Shown here: positions 8,937-18,609 of the stretch, piece by piece
Position numbering within the stretch: the stretch's first letter is position 1
Layout: each line of letters starts with the position of its first letter
Assembly (NCBI GenBank): GCA_910586715.1
Contig: CAJUJG010000003.1
Coordinates: forward strand, 40,656 to 104,655
Length of the DNA: 64,000 bases
DNA from: an uncultured Lachnospiraceae bacterium
GTDB taxonomy: Bacteria; Bacillota; Clostridia; Lachnospirales; Lachnospiraceae
Direction: 5' to 3'
The notes under the pieces: model-generated
What the model was told of the DNA's origin: nothing
Database searches by the model: none
The model's input: the letters and a program-made list of their open reading frames with translations, nothing else
Program-made: the position numbers and the translations under genes

Positions 8937-8952
8937 TACCCACATAAATAAA

Positions 8953-11900
8953 TCATTTCGCATACTTCTTAAAATTCTCCGCCTGCTCTAAAACTTCTTT
9001 ATAAACATCATCAATCGTAACCGGTGGATACCCATATTTATCAAGCAAAATAATCAAATCCACCTGCAGATTCGCCTTAATATCTTCTCTGGTAGACCAA
9101 TCCGTATATTTTGCCTTATCGTCCACAACAATCCGAATCTCTTTTGACAACGCAATCATTTTATCATTCGGGTATTCAAATTCATGCTTTTTCGATACTG
9201 CAAGCAAAATATCATAAAACGCTTTTTCCTCATAATTAATACCCACACTATGAAACGAATCTCTTTCCGCTTTCAATTCGTGTATTAAATCCGCAAGCTT
9301 ATTTGCCACATCGTCAAGAACCTCGTTCGCAAAGGTTTCATCTTTTCTTCGGTTATTATATGTCTCAACAACCGCCTTCATTCTCTCGGCAAATTCAATG
9401 CTTTTGATTTTATTTACTCTTTTAAACTCTTCAATAGCATAGGACAGTAATCTTTGCAATGCTTTAATTTTTGTATTGGGCATATGGATTTTTTCAATTC
9501 GTGCCATATATTCATCACTAAAAATATCAATATCTATATGTTTTCCTGCCTCAAACAGTTCCTCAATGCCGTCAGACTGTATTGCCTCGTCCAGCAGTTT
9601 ACGAACTTTTGCATTCATTTGAGACGTATCCGGCGCCTCTCCTTTTGTCAGTTTAAACAATACTGAGCGTACCGCTTGATAAAAATGCACTTTTTCAATA
9701 TCAGTATTGGTAAACTGCTCACTGGAGCTGCACAAGTTAAATGCTTGTTTCATTTTCCTTACTGCTGCCATAAACCGAAGTTCCAAATCCTGTGTCAGCT
9801 GAACATACTCCACCGCCCTGTTCAGGCATTTCAACTGCTCTACCGGAATCCCTTCATAGTAATCTTTTGCATTATAGTTATGAAACATCTGATCCAACAC
9901 TTCAAGCTGATCCAAGACAATTGTCACTGCCTGACTAACATCGTCCAGTTCCTCTTTTTCAAAATTTGTATATTTACGGAGCGCAGCATTCATATTTTTC
10001 TTGATACCAATATAATCGACAATCAAGCCTCTATCCTTGCCCTCATAGACACGGTTCACTCTGGAAATTGTCTGTATCAATGTATGCTGCTGAATCGGCT
10101 TATCAATATAAATGGTATCAAGACACGGCACATCAAATCCCGTCAGCCACATATCAACCACAATCGCTATTTTAAAATTGGATTTTACATTCTTAAACTG
10201 CCTGTCCAGTTCCTTCCTGTCCTCTTTTGTACCCAGCATCTCATAAAGTTCTTTTTCATCATCTTTATTTCTTGTCATGACAAGGCGCACTTTCTCTATC
10301 GATTTTAATTCCTTTTCCTCTTTCTCCGTTAATTCCACACCCTCTGGCGCTTTCCTCTTTTCTTTCCATTCAGGACGAAGCTCCATCAAATTCAGATAAA
10401 ACGCATAGGCTATCAGTCTGTTTGCACATACAAACATTGCCTTGCCCGCTACTGTCGAATCTTCTTCTACCCTTTTCTCATAATGTGATACAAAGTCTTT
10501 TGCTACTGCTTTGAGCCTGTCAGGATCGCCAATAATCGCATCCAGGTGCGCTACCGCTTTTTGGCTTTCCTCAATCTGTTCTTCAGATGTTCCAAGACTG
10601 GCACATTTATCATAATATTCTTCAATCTCGCGCAGTTTGTCCTCACGCAATGTTACCTTTGCCGCCCGCCCGTCATAAACAAGATTTACCGTTATTTCAT
10701 CTTTCACTGCCTCTGTCATGGTATATGGATGCCCGACAATATCTCCAAATACTTCAACTGTAGCATCAATCGGCGTCCCTGTAAAACCAATATAAGTTGC
10801 ATTTGGTAAGGAATCATGCAGATACTTGGCAAAACCAAACGTTTTATTTACGCCTTTTTCCGTAACTTTTACTTTCATATCAAGATTAATCTGTGAACGG
10901 TGTGCCTCATCTGAAATACAGATTACATTGCATCTGTCTGTTAAAAGCTGTATGTCTTCCGTAAATTTTTGTATTGTCGTCAAATATACCCCGCCGCTTG
11001 GCTTACCCTGTAATTCTTCGCGCATCTTATCCTTTGACTCTATGCTTATTACATTGTTGTCCCCAATAAACTGTTTGGACGCAACAAACTGTTTGGAAAG
11101 CTGATCGTCCAAATCGGTTCTATCGGTAATAATTAAAATGGTAGGGCTTTTGAAATAACTGCTTTTCATAATCATGCGGGTAAGGAAAAGCATTGTGTAA
11201 CTTTTTCCGCATCCGGTTGTCCCAAAATAGGTACCGCCTTTACCGTCTCCGTTCGGCTTCATATGTGCTTTCACATTTTCATACAGATTATTGGCTGCAA
11301 AAAACTGTGGATAGCGGCAGACTACCTTCGTGTTACTGTCCGTAGAATCAGGAAAATAGATAAAATTCTTTACTACTGCAAGAAGCCTGTCCTGCGCAAA
11401 CAGACCATCTATCATTGTAAATAAGGAATTGATACCATCTGTTTCTTTGTCATCATCATTGACCTTTCTCCATGCATAAAAAAATTCATATGGTGTAAAT
11501 AAGGAGCCGTACTTACTGTTCGCCCCGTCACTGATAACCACAAATGCATTGTATTTGAAAATTTCCGGAATGTCTCTTTGATACCTGACTGTCAATTGCG
11601 TGTATGCATCCATTATGGTTGTGTTTTCCTGTATCGCAGTTTTAAATTCAAATACTACAAGCGGCAGTCCATTTACATAAATAATGCCATCAGGTATACG
11701 AATCTGATAATTATATCCTTCTACTTCTAACTGGTTTACAATCTTGAAAATATTCTTTTTCGGTTCATTGTAGTTTATCAATTCGATAAATAAATCTTTC
11801 TTGTCCCTATCCTCACGGTTAAACACAAATCCGTCTATTATCCTGCACATTACCGTTTTATTTGCTTCATACAATGTTCCGCCTACAGAACGCAAAGAGA

Positions 11901-12102
11901 GAATAATGCTGTCGATTTCGCTTTCTGTCAGTTCAGCCGAAGCATATCGGGTATGTAAATATTCTTTTAAATCGTCAACTATCAGAACTTCCGATTTTTC
12001 ACGAAGCAACTCACAGCCCGTCTGATGGATATAGCCTTTGTTTTGTAAAAGTTCTATGATAGATAGTTCTAATGCGTGTTCGTTGAATGACATATCTTTC
12101 AT
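8953..12102 (-). CDS. hsdR: Type I restriction enzyme, R subunit
   Basis: A 1,049-residue HsdR. The nuclease domain carries the PD-(D/E)xK pattern: P137-D138, then E152-F-K154. The helicase motor follows, with Walker A GTTGCGKS (294-301) and the DEAH box at 398-401 (SDEAHRSQ). The C-terminal third is helical, as expected for assembly with HsdM/HsdS. HsdR translocates and cleaves DNA lacking the modification set by HsdM2-HsdS. Length and motif spacing are normal and no frameshift is seen, so the subunit should be functional. It is separated from hsdS by a broken DUF4238 gene and a lipoprotein gene, all on the same strand. Confidence 0.97.
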   Translation of the reverse strand: MKDMSFNEHALELSIIELLQNKGYIHQTGCELLREKSEVLIVDDLKEYLHTRYASAELTESEIDSIILSLRSVGGTLYEANKTVMCRIIDGFVFNREDRDKKDLFIELINYNEPKKNIFKIVNQLEVEGYNYQIRIPDGIIYVNGLPLVVFEFKTAIQENTTIMDAYTQLTVRYQRDIPEIFKYNAFVVISDGANSKYGSLFTPYEFFYAWRKVNDDDKETDGINSLFTMIDGLFAQDRLLAVVKNFIYFPDSTDSNTKVVCRYPQFFAANNLYENVKAHMKPNGDGKGGTYFGTTGCGKSYTMLFLTRMIMKSSYFKSPTILIITDRTDLDDQLSKQFVASKQFIGDNNVISIESKDKMREELQGKPSGGVYLTTIQKFTEDIQLLTDRCNVICISDEAHRSQINLDMKVKVTEKGVNKTFGFAKYLHDSLPNATYIGFTGTPIDATVEVFGDIVGHPYTMTEAVKDEITVNLVYDGRAAKVTLREDKLREIEEYYDKCASLGTSEEQIEESQKAVAHLDAIIGDPDRLKAVAKDFVSHYEKRVEEDSTVAGKAMFVCANRLIAYAFYLNLMELRPEWKEKRKAPEGVELTEKEEKELKSIEKVRLVMTRNKDDEKELYEMLGTKEDRKELDRQFKNVKSNFKIAIVVDMWLTGFDVPCLDTIYIDKPIQQHTLIQTISRVNRVYEGKDRGLIVDYIGIKKNMNAALRKYTNFEKEELDDVSQAVTIVLDQLEVLDQMFHNYNAKDYYEGIPVEQLKCLNRAVEYVQLTQDLELRFMAAVRKMKQAFNLCSSSEQFTNTDIEKVHFYQAVRSVLFKLTKGEAPDTSQMNAKVRKLLDEAIQSDGIEELFEAGKHIDIDIFSDEYMARIEKIHMPNTKIKALQRLLSYAIEEFKRVNKIKSIEFAERMKAVVETYNNRRKDETFANEVLDDVANKLADLIHELKAERDSFHSVGINYEEKAFYDILLAVSKKHEFEYPNDKMIALSKEIRIVVDDKAKYTDWSTREDIKANLQVDLIILLDKYGYPPVTIDDVYKEVLEQAENFKKYAK

Positions 12103-12115
12103 CTTCTATAAATAC

Positions 12116-12410
12116 CTTTCAATTAGTTCTTGTGAACTCCCAATTAACATATTCATGCAACTATGATGAGTTATAGTCTGAATATTAAACAAATCAACAA
12201 TTTCACTTTCTACTTTTATCATTCTGTTTTTATGTATTTTGAACTTACTATAATTACCAAATAGTACTGCAATTTTAGGACTTAATACAAGATATAAACA
12301 AGTTTTGTCTTCATCGGATATTGTGCGATTACCCCCTAAACATACGGGTACATCACTCTTAATAAACTAACTATCCAAAGCATAAGAAAATGTAAAACAT
12401 ATCTTTTTTA
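12116..12410 (-). pseudogene. C-terminal remnant of a DUF4238 gene
   Basis: Reading the minus strand gives FIKSDVPVCLGGN, close to the FITSDNPV signature of DUF4238, then about 70 codons to a TAG at 12116-12118. A TAG codon interrupts the frame just before FIKSD, and there is no start codon upstream in frame. The matching N-terminal part is the gene at 12922-13536. The two are separated by a segment carrying a lipoprotein gene. The remnant stops right at the start of hsdR. Confidence 0.7.
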
Positions 12411-12414
12411 AATA

Positions 12415-12973
12415 CTCCCTTTTCGGAAAAGTGTTCCCAGTGTCTATTAGCCCGAACTAACCTGAATATTCATACATTTTCATATTGTTCAGGCAATTGG
12501 AGTAAATTGAAATTTTGCATTTCACTCTCTTTCAAACCCTTCACGAACCCATTTTACATAAGCCCACTGACGTTTTGTAGTATCAACTATGTTTTCATCA
12601 ACAGGTGTTCCGCACTCTTGATATACATAAAACTCATCAAAAGAACTTATGTACTTATTGGCATAATACTTACATCCTTGTAAATCTGTGTTGTTTGCTT
12701 GTTCCTCTGTTATTTCTCCCATGCACTCAAAATTATCCGGAAGTTCGGATATCGGCATATCATCTGCAAAAAAGTGTTGTTTTCCCATAATAAGCATCGG
12801 TGGCAAAGCGCCAGTATCCGCTTCATTCTTACTTTTTAGAGTTGACCCGCAACCAACCAAACCCAATACACATATTAATGTCAGAACTAATACTGCTAAT
12901 TTTTTCATAATCTGCACCTTCCTAAAATTTTGAAAAGCCTATTTTTAACGGGTACACAATTCCGAAAAGGGAG
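12415..12973. repeat. Segment bounded by 14-bp inverted repeats, splitting a DUF4238 gene
   Basis: CTCCCTTTTCGGAA at 12415-12428 is the exact reverse complement of 12960-12973. Between them lie the lipoprotein gene and about 100 bases on its 3' side. The DUF4238 frame on the right runs into one copy, and the DUF4238 remnant begins beside the other. This looks like an insertion or an inversion junction. No transposase is present and no target duplication was found. Confidence 0.5.
12522..12908 (-). CDS. Small lipoprotein of unknown function
   Basis: A 128-residue protein with a lipoprotein signal: KK, a hydrophobic stretch, then lipobox LVGC, giving a lipidated cysteine near residue 20. The mature part has three more cysteines and no family I recognise. 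The ATG at 12908 is preferred over the one nine bases upstream, since AAGG lies eight bases ahead of it. It would be anchored to the outer face of the membrane. It sits inside the inverted-repeat segment that splits the DUF4238 gene and has no evident role in the restriction system around it. Confidence 0.7.
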   Translation of the reverse strand: MKKLAVLVLTLICVLGLVGCGSTLKSKNEADTGALPPMLIMGKQHFFADDMPISELPDNFECMGEITEEQANNTDLQGCKYYANKYISSFDEFYVYQECGTPVDENIVDTTKRQWAYVKWVREGFERE

Positions 12974-13536
12974 TTTAAATATTGGGTATATACTTGTGGA
13001 AAACTACCTTCTATTTTCTCAGTAAGCATTGCGCTTTTTTGCGCAGCAAGATAAACTGAATCAGCGCCGCCTAACCCCATTTTATTCATTACATCCCTAA
13101 AAATCAACATTTCATCTGAGTGCTCTATTTCCTTAGGTAATTTCGATAATGCAAATGAGGTCATGTTTATCGGATTACGAACCATAAGATTAACCACAAA
13201 CCGAAAAAATATCTCACGTTCTTTACCTTGCAATATCAGAGCATTGGGATTTTGTTCAGGTGTACATATATCAATAATTTTCTGTAGCAATATCGCAAAT
13301 TCGTTTTCATATCTGCTAAATTCATCTTCAATATTATTAACCAACACATACTGACCGAGTTTTGGATTTGCATCCTGCCATTCTGTTTCATATAGATTTT
13401 TCTTAAAACATATATTTTTAGGTTTGGGCGAATAAAACTTTTTTTGTTTCATATCATATACATGCAACAGACCATCTTTATCAGTAAATTTATTCAAATA
13501 AAATTGTGGCACATAATGTTCTTTTACTTTCTGCAT
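12922..13536 (-). CDS. DUF4238 protein, truncated (N-terminal part)
   Basis: The start KEHYVPQFYLNKF and the following Tyr/Phe-rich pattern are typical of DUF4238. The ATG at 13536 has AGGAGG five bases upstream; a longer frame reaching 13575 overlaps the hsdS stop and is less likely. About 190 residues in, the sequence leaves the family pattern (from 12973) and stops at 12922. The conserved C-terminal half is found as a remnant at 12116-12410. DUF4238 genes often accompany restriction and other defence genes, but their activity is not known to me. It probably does not make a working protein here. Confidence 0.7.
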   Translation of the reverse strand: MQKVKEHYVPQFYLNKFTDKDGLLHVYDMKQKKFYSPKPKNICFKKNLYETEWQDANPKLGQYVLVNNIEDEFSRYENEFAILLQKIIDICTPEQNPNALILQGKEREIFFRFVVNLMVRNPINMTSFALSKLPKEIEHSDEMLIFRDVMNKMGLGGADSVYLAAQKSAMLTEKIEGSFPQVYTQYLNSLFGIVYPLKIGFSKF

Positions 13537-13568
13537 ATCCCTCCTTATGGCAACACATAAATGATAAT

Positions 13569-14726
13569 TTAGCAACTTAATTCAGCAAGCAAAATACTAC
13601 TTAGATCATTTAAACTGTCCACTTCCCGCTTATTGATTGAAATTTGCTCTTCAATAGACTTAAATTGGTGATCTAATACACAAAGAACATCATCGTACTC
13701 AGGAATTTCAAAGGTTATTCTCTGTAAATCCTTTATCGGTAATTGTGGTTGAGCAGAACCCGATTTGAATTGTTCAACGGCGGCTTTCATATATGAACTT
13801 CTCAAAAGAACATATATGAAATATGGAGATAACAGTTGAGTTTTTGGGCGAATGATGAGCATACCTGAATTAATACGAACATTTTCATATTTAATATGCT
13901 TATCATACAAAGCTACATTACCAAGTGTTCCACGAGAAGTGAGAACTATATCGTAGAGTGAAAGATGTCCTTTGTTCATCGCTTTGTCCTTTTCCTCAGT
14001 TACAAACAAACAAGTACCAAAATTAAAGCCTTTCGGAGTAACATTGGAAGCATTTAAGAACAAACAGTAACCCGTAGCAATAAACTCGTCAAAAGTTGGA
14101 TAGTTCTTTCCTCTATCACCATCAATAAACTCTACGAGATTTTCAAGAGCTATTTGTGTGGTTGAGTTACTGTTGATTGCTTCAACTAAAATTGCTTGTT
14201 CGATATTTGATAAATTATCATTTATCTTCCGTTTAAGTTTAATTCTCTCCTCCACAATCTTATACGCTTCAACAATTTTTCTTTGTTGTTCAATCTTAGG
14301 AACATATACTTTCATCTGTGCAAATTCATTCCATGGCATACTACCTCTGACACCACCGACCGCAATAAATGCAGCTTCTCTATCAAATTCGTTTCTTTTA
14401 AACCACAATTCCAAATATTCTGGTAAAATTTCATCAGAATTTCTTACTCTAAAGATCGGATATACAGGCGACATAATTGCAATCTCATATTCTGTCTGCC
14501 TTGCTATCGGAATTCGGGAGTCTCTGCTAACCTGCATTAAACTAACCGCAAAATCATTTTTTCTTATTAATTTATAATTTTTTAAGTCTGTTCCTATTGT
14601 ATTTGCAACGGAAGGAATGAAACATTTATCAATGCTTAATCCTAAAAGAACATCAGTTTTATTATTAGAATTTCTTTCATCAATCCTAATAACAAGTTCT
14701 TCCAGTGTCTTATAATTCGATTTCAT
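13569..14726 (-). CDS. hsdS: Type I restriction enzyme, specificity subunit
   Basis: A 385-residue HsdS with the usual two-half design: a first target-recognition domain (about 1-145), a helical spacer ending near residue 185 (EQQRKIVEAYKIVEERIKLK), a second recognition domain (about 190-345, with NASNVTPKGF and SGSAQPQLP), and a second helical segment to the end. It decides which bipartite DNA site the HsdM/HsdR complex modifies or cuts. Its start overlaps the hsdM stop by 17 bases, indicating coupled translation. No inverted or duplicate hsdS cassette for phase variation is visible nearby. Confidence 0.94.
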   Translation of the reverse strand: MKSNYKTLEELVIRIDERNSNNKTDVLLGLSIDKCFIPSVANTIGTDLKNYKLIRKNDFAVSLMQVSRDSRIPIARQTEYEIAIMSPVYPIFRVRNSDEILPEYLELWFKRNEFDREAAFIAVGGVRGSMPWNEFAQMKVYVPKIEQQRKIVEAYKIVEERIKLKRKINDNLSNIEQAILVEAINSNSTTQIALENLVEFIDGDRGKNYPTFDEFIATGYCLFLNASNVTPKGFNFGTCLFVTEEKDKAMNKGHLSLYDIVLTSRGTLGNVALYDKHIKYENVRINSGMLIIRPKTQLLSPYFIYVLLRSSYMKAAVEQFKSGSAQPQLPIKDLQRITFEIPEYDDVLCVLDHQFKSIEEQISINKREVDSLNDLSSILLAELSC

Positions 14727-16281
14727 ACCCCAACTCCTTAAACACCTCTAACAAATCCGCTTTCGATTTTTCCTCCTCAGTAAGCAACTCCTTCAATTCC
14801 GCTTGCAGCGTTTTCATCTTCGTATCAAAATCAATATTTTCATCCCGATTCACAAACTCAATATATCTGCTTGGTACAAGGGTAAAGCCTTTTTCTGCCA
14901 CTTCATTAAAACCGGCAGAATAACAAAACTCCGGTATATTCTCATAAGCATTTTCATACCCTGCCTGCTGCCAATTATGGTAAGTTTCAACCACCTTTGC
15001 CCGATCCGCCTCTGTCAACTCTATGTATTTCTTTTCATATGGACTTCCTATCTGCCGCAAATCCATAAAGAGTATTTCCTTTTCCCGATTGCGATAATGC
15101 TTCTCCACCCCATTCATATCCACTGTACGCTCTTTTTTATTCTTATTCAAAATCCAAAGCGTCACACTAATATCCGTTGTATAAAAAAGATTGCGGGGCA
15201 AAATCAAAATTGCTTCCACCAAATTATTTTCAATCAATCTCTGTCTGATCTTTAATTCCGTTCCATCATCAGACAATGCACCATTAGCAAGCAAAAATCC
15301 CGCCACTCCGTTTTGTGACATTTTTGACACAATATTTAATATCCACCCATAATTTGCATTGCTTTTTGGTGGTATCTCATATCCATTCCACCTTGCATCA
15401 TCTGTCAGTTCATCAGCAGCACGCCATTCTTTTTGATTAAACGGCGGATTCGCCATAATATAGTCCGCTTTCAAATCTTTATGCTGGTCATTTGTAAACG
15501 TATTCGCTGCCATTTCTCCAAGATTCGCCGATATTCCCCGAATTGCCAAATTCATCTTCGCAAGCTTATAGGTGGTATTCGTATACTCCTGTCCATAAAT
15601 GGAAACCTTCTTTTTATTCCCATGATGCGCCTCAATAAACTTTATGGACTGTACAAACATGCCACCCGAACCGCAGCATGGATCATATAACGTTCCGTCA
15701 TAAGGTTCTATGAGTTCTGCTATTAAATTTACAATCGTTTTGGGCGTATAAAATTCTCCCTTCCCTTTTCCCTCAGCAATCGCAAATTTACTAAGGAAAT
15801 ATTCATACATACGACCAATAATGTCATTTTCTTTATCCTTTGTAGTGTCAATCTTATTAATTTCGTCCAACAAAGATGCCAGTTTAACTGTGTCAATTTG
15901 TAACCGGGAATAATAATTATCTGGTAATGCACCTTTTAAAATCGGATTTGTTTTTTCAATCGTAAAAAGCGCCGTATCTATCTTTAACGCAATATCGTCC
16001 TGCTTGGCATTTTCCATAATATAAGTCCATCTGCTTTCGGGCGGCAGATAAAACACATTGTCTTTTGTATAAAAAGCAACATTATCCACAAATTTCTCCA
16101 TACTGTCAGCAATGATTTTCGCCCTCTGCGCTTCGAATTTATCACTGGCAAATTTTAGGAAAAACAAACTTAATACCACATGCTTATACTCAGACGGTTC
16201 AACCGATCCTCTCAGCTTATCCGCAGACTTCCACAAAGCCTCTTCCATCGAAACCTCTTTTGTCTTTATTTTTACTGCCAC
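14710..16281 (-). CDS. hsdM: Type I restriction enzyme, M subunit (adenine methyltransferase)
   Basis: A 523-residue HsdM. It has an N-terminal helical HsdM_N domain (about 10-150), AdoMet motif I in DPCCGSGGMF, and catalytic motif IV NPPF followed by NQKEW, which marks an N6-adenine methylase. It modifies host DNA at the site chosen by HsdS. It is the first gene of the hsdM-hsdS-(DUF4238)-lipoprotein-hsdR run. A hairpin and a partial palindrome lie upstream at 16329-16413. Sequence and length look intact. Confidence 0.97.
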   Translation of the reverse strand: MAVKIKTKEVSMEEALWKSADKLRGSVEPSEYKHVVLSLFFLKFASDKFEAQRAKIIADSMEKFVDNVAFYTKDNVFYLPPESRWTYIMENAKQDDIALKIDTALFTIEKTNPILKGALPDNYYSRLQIDTVKLASLLDEINKIDTTKDKENDIIGRMYEYFLSKFAIAEGKGKGEFYTPKTIVNLIAELIEPYDGTLYDPCCGSGGMFVQSIKFIEAHHGNKKKVSIYGQEYTNTTYKLAKMNLAIRGISANLGEMAANTFTNDQHKDLKADYIMANPPFNQKEWRAADELTDDARWNGYEIPPKSNANYGWILNIVSKMSQNGVAGFLLANGALSDDGTELKIRQRLIENNLVEAILILPRNLFYTTDISVTLWILNKNKKERTVDMNGVEKHYRNREKEILFMDLRQIGSPYEKKYIELTEADRAKVVETYHNWQQAGYENAYENIPEFCYSAGFNEVAEKGFTLVPSRYIEFVNRDENIDFDTKMKTLQAELKELLTEEEKSKADLLEVFKELGYEIEL

Positions 16282-16328
16282 TCTTATGTCCTCCTCAGTA
16301 ATTTGAAAAACTCTACCTTATTGCTAAA

Positions 16329-16413
16329 GAAACTCCATTGCAGCGGCAATGCCCTCTTAACAATGGAGTTTCTAACTGTAACAGTATGCGTAAATTATAT
16401 TTGCGTTTACTGT
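16329..16413. promoter_or_regulatory. Hairpin and partial palindrome upstream of hsdM
   Basis: GAAACTCCATTG (16329-16340) pairs perfectly with CAATGGAGTTTC (16361-16372). Next to it, ACAGTATGCGTAAA and TTTGCGTTTACTGT (16380-16412) form an imperfect palindrome. The block sits between the nuclease gene stop (16428) and the hsdM start (16281), so it could combine a terminator for the former with an operator for the latter. Confidence 0.5.
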
Positions 16414-16427
16414 TATCTTAATATCAA

Positions 16428-17210
16428 TCAGTTATCTATTTCTTTGGAAAGTAATTCATCCATAAGTTTTTTCTGAAATTCTTCGTCTTGTGCGGCACGC
16501 TCCAAATCATCATATCGCTTGTCTTTCAATAAAAGGATCGTTAAACGATTAATTTTGTTTCTTTCATCTGCGGTAAGCCGTTCCATAATCTCACACATAG
16601 CATTCAATCCTCCTTCTGTTTCTTTATACCTGCGTTTGCCATCGGAAGTTTTTGGGAATTTGCTATTATAAATATCATCTTTTACAAATACTTCCATAAG
16701 TTCAGAAACGTCTGAATTATTCTTAATTTCAGTATTCACGTAAACTTCCTCAAAACCATTATTAACAACCGTTCCTGTTTCCCTTACCCTGCGGTCAACA
16801 TGATAAAGCGGAAAATTTCCCCGAAATATATCAAATCTTGAAATAAAAACCATACAAACATTAGGAACGTTTTTAAAGCGAATACCCGGATTAGCAATAT
16901 TCGTTGTAAGAACAGCACCATTATAGCGAACCCTGCGCTGATGGTCATCATCATCTGCCTTCTGCACTTCAATATCTATTTGGGTGCCATCGCCCTTGAC
17001 ACATTTTGCATCAAGAATCACAGAACGCCCCTGTAAATTCGCGCCCATCCATTGCGGAATCGATTCAAGAACAATCAACTTATCATCTTCAAGTATCACT
17101 CGAAGTATTTCCTGACAAAAATCTTTATCCTCTGCCATCTTACGGAACATCAAATCATCAATCGGATTTAGTTTTTTTGCCTCTTCCCGTATTTTCACCT
17201 TGTTGCTCAT
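16428..17210 (-). CDS. PD-(D/E)XK nuclease family transposase (Rpn-like)
   Basis: A 260-residue member of the PD-(D/E)XK transposase/recombination-promoting nuclease group. The opening LNPIDDLMFRKM is characteristic, followed by the nuclease core with ILDAKCVKG...TQIDIEVQ, where the D and ExQ supply the metal site. The ATG at 17210 is chosen because AGAGGA lies six bases upstream; an in-frame ATG at 17225 lacks this. Such genes are common and multicopy in Lachnospiraceae and are linked to horizontal movement of DNA. This one is at the upstream edge of the defence island. Confidence 0.85.
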   Translation of the reverse strand: MSNKVKIREEAKKLNPIDDLMFRKMAEDKDFCQEILRVILEDDKLIVLESIPQWMGANLQGRSVILDAKCVKGDGTQIDIEVQKADDDDHQRRVRYNGAVLTTNIANPGIRFKNVPNVCMVFISRFDIFRGNFPLYHVDRRVRETGTVVNNGFEEVYVNTEIKNNSDVSELMEVFVKDDIYNSKFPKTSDGKRRYKETEGGLNAMCEIMERLTADERNKINRLTILLLKDKRYDDLERAAQDEEFQKKLMDELLSKEIDN

Positions 17211-17421
17211 ATAAAATCCTCTCATTATAATCAGCGCAAACCATTTCTAATAACAGTATATCACATTTTACCTATTAGGCAACCGCAAGATTTGTAGACT
17301 CTGCACCTAAAACCAGTTAAATTTAGAAGAAAAACGAACCCACCCAACTCCCTATTGCAAATCCCACCCAACTATCCTATAATAAAACAAAAAATCAAAC
17401 CACACAAACGGAGGTAACAAA

Positions 17422-17706
17422 ATGAAGTTCCCTGATATGATCCAAGGAGAAAACGGTTTATTGATAGAATTGCGCTGCAACAACACGTTCAATGAGCAAA
17501 TCTTTGCAGACATTACAGACTACCTAAACGAACACTTATCCGAATGGAAAGCAAACGGCTCCATCCCTGTCGCCGACGCGGTATCCATTTTTAACCTGAT
17601 TGACGAACTGGCGGGCGGAAACAGATTTTTGAGTGAAGAAGCCGCACTTCGCGTAGAGGACGCCGCGCTTGAAATTCAAGATATCATCTCCGAATTAGAA
17701 CCCTGA
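17422..17706 (+). CDS. Small acidic protein of unknown function
   Basis: A 94-residue acidic, mostly helical protein that I do not recognise. GGAGG is placed eight bases before the ATG, a strong site. It is the only plus-strand gene between 1 and 28.8 kb. It stands alone, upstream of decayed minus-strand genes and just outside the defence island. No membrane segment, cysteine cluster or known motif is visible. Confidence 0.7.
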   Translation: MKFPDMIQGENGLLIELRCNNTFNEQIFADITDYLNEHLSEWKANGSIPVADAVSIFNLIDELAGGNRFLSEEAALRVEDAALEIQDIISELEP

Positions 17707-17813
17707 AGCATCGTTCGGATGATACAGAAATTGCACAAGTTAAATTACATCTATATCGCCGCCGTAAAACAATCACTCACCAAAGCGCAAATCCATGCAA
17801 TTACAAACTACAA

Positions 17814-18590
17814 TTATTTTACGGATATCAAATTTAATCCCGCAAAAAGCATCAACACCCAGGCAAGAACCGCCTCCGCCATTGCAATCACCAGCAGTTC
17901 CAAAACAAAAGCAACCGCTATCATAATCCCCGCCGACGCATTCTGCTCCTGCCAGTTTTCTTCCTCGGCAAACACCAAATTCGTTCCCGGCACGGTAACA
18001 ACCCGTATGGATTTTTCCGCTGATACCGTTTGAGAAATGAGCCGCTTGACCGTATCAGCCGCTCCTTTTGCTCCCCGTTTTCCTCAAGTTCAGTCCACAA
18101 CTCATAAACCGTAGGACGCTGCAGGTAAATCGCTTCCCACCGCTTGATTTTTGCCAACTGCACCCTGCCGTTTACTTCCTTCATATACCGCCTAAACCAA
18201 TTTCGGTCAATCCAAAAAACCATCGCAAGCGCAGCCAGTCCCAAAAACGGACATCATTTTTGAGCCAATATAAATATCAATTGTACAGTCAACAACCGTA
18301 TGACCGTCGCACTCATGAAATATCCCGTAAACACAGGAAGGATTTATCCAAACAGGTACTTCCCTTATGATGCCAAACAGACGTTTGAAAGGTTCCCACT
18401 GGTCAGGATACGTCACAACCCGAAAATGGTCCGCCCCGACCTCGCTCAAAAACACCCTGCCCTCCAATTTCCTGCCCAACGGACGTTTCATCCGCTCCCG
18501 AACATCAACCGGAACCGTCCGCTCTATCATCTTCGCGGCAAAAACCGACTTTGCAAAAGGATATGTTATCTGATAACGCTTCCCGCTCAT
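17814..18590 (-). pseudogene. Frameshifted membrane protein gene
   Basis: The strong site GGAGGGAAAA precedes an ATG at 18590. The reading frame runs to a TGA at 18207, but just before that (about 18246) a sensible continuation, LGLAALAMVFW (a membrane segment), appears in another frame, consistent with loss of one T in a T-run. A second shift near 18065 leads to a third piece with a hydrophobic C-terminal segment ending at 17814. Joined, the product would be about 258 residues with two membrane segments. The function is unknown. It follows another broken gene in the sensor-kinase operon. Confidence 0.7.
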
Positions 18591-18609
18591 TTTTCCCTCC
18601 AAATCTAAC

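Noticed and set aside
13569..14726. Phase-variable hsdS shuffling.
   Set aside because: No second hsdS, inverted target-domain copy or recombinase is visible nearby.
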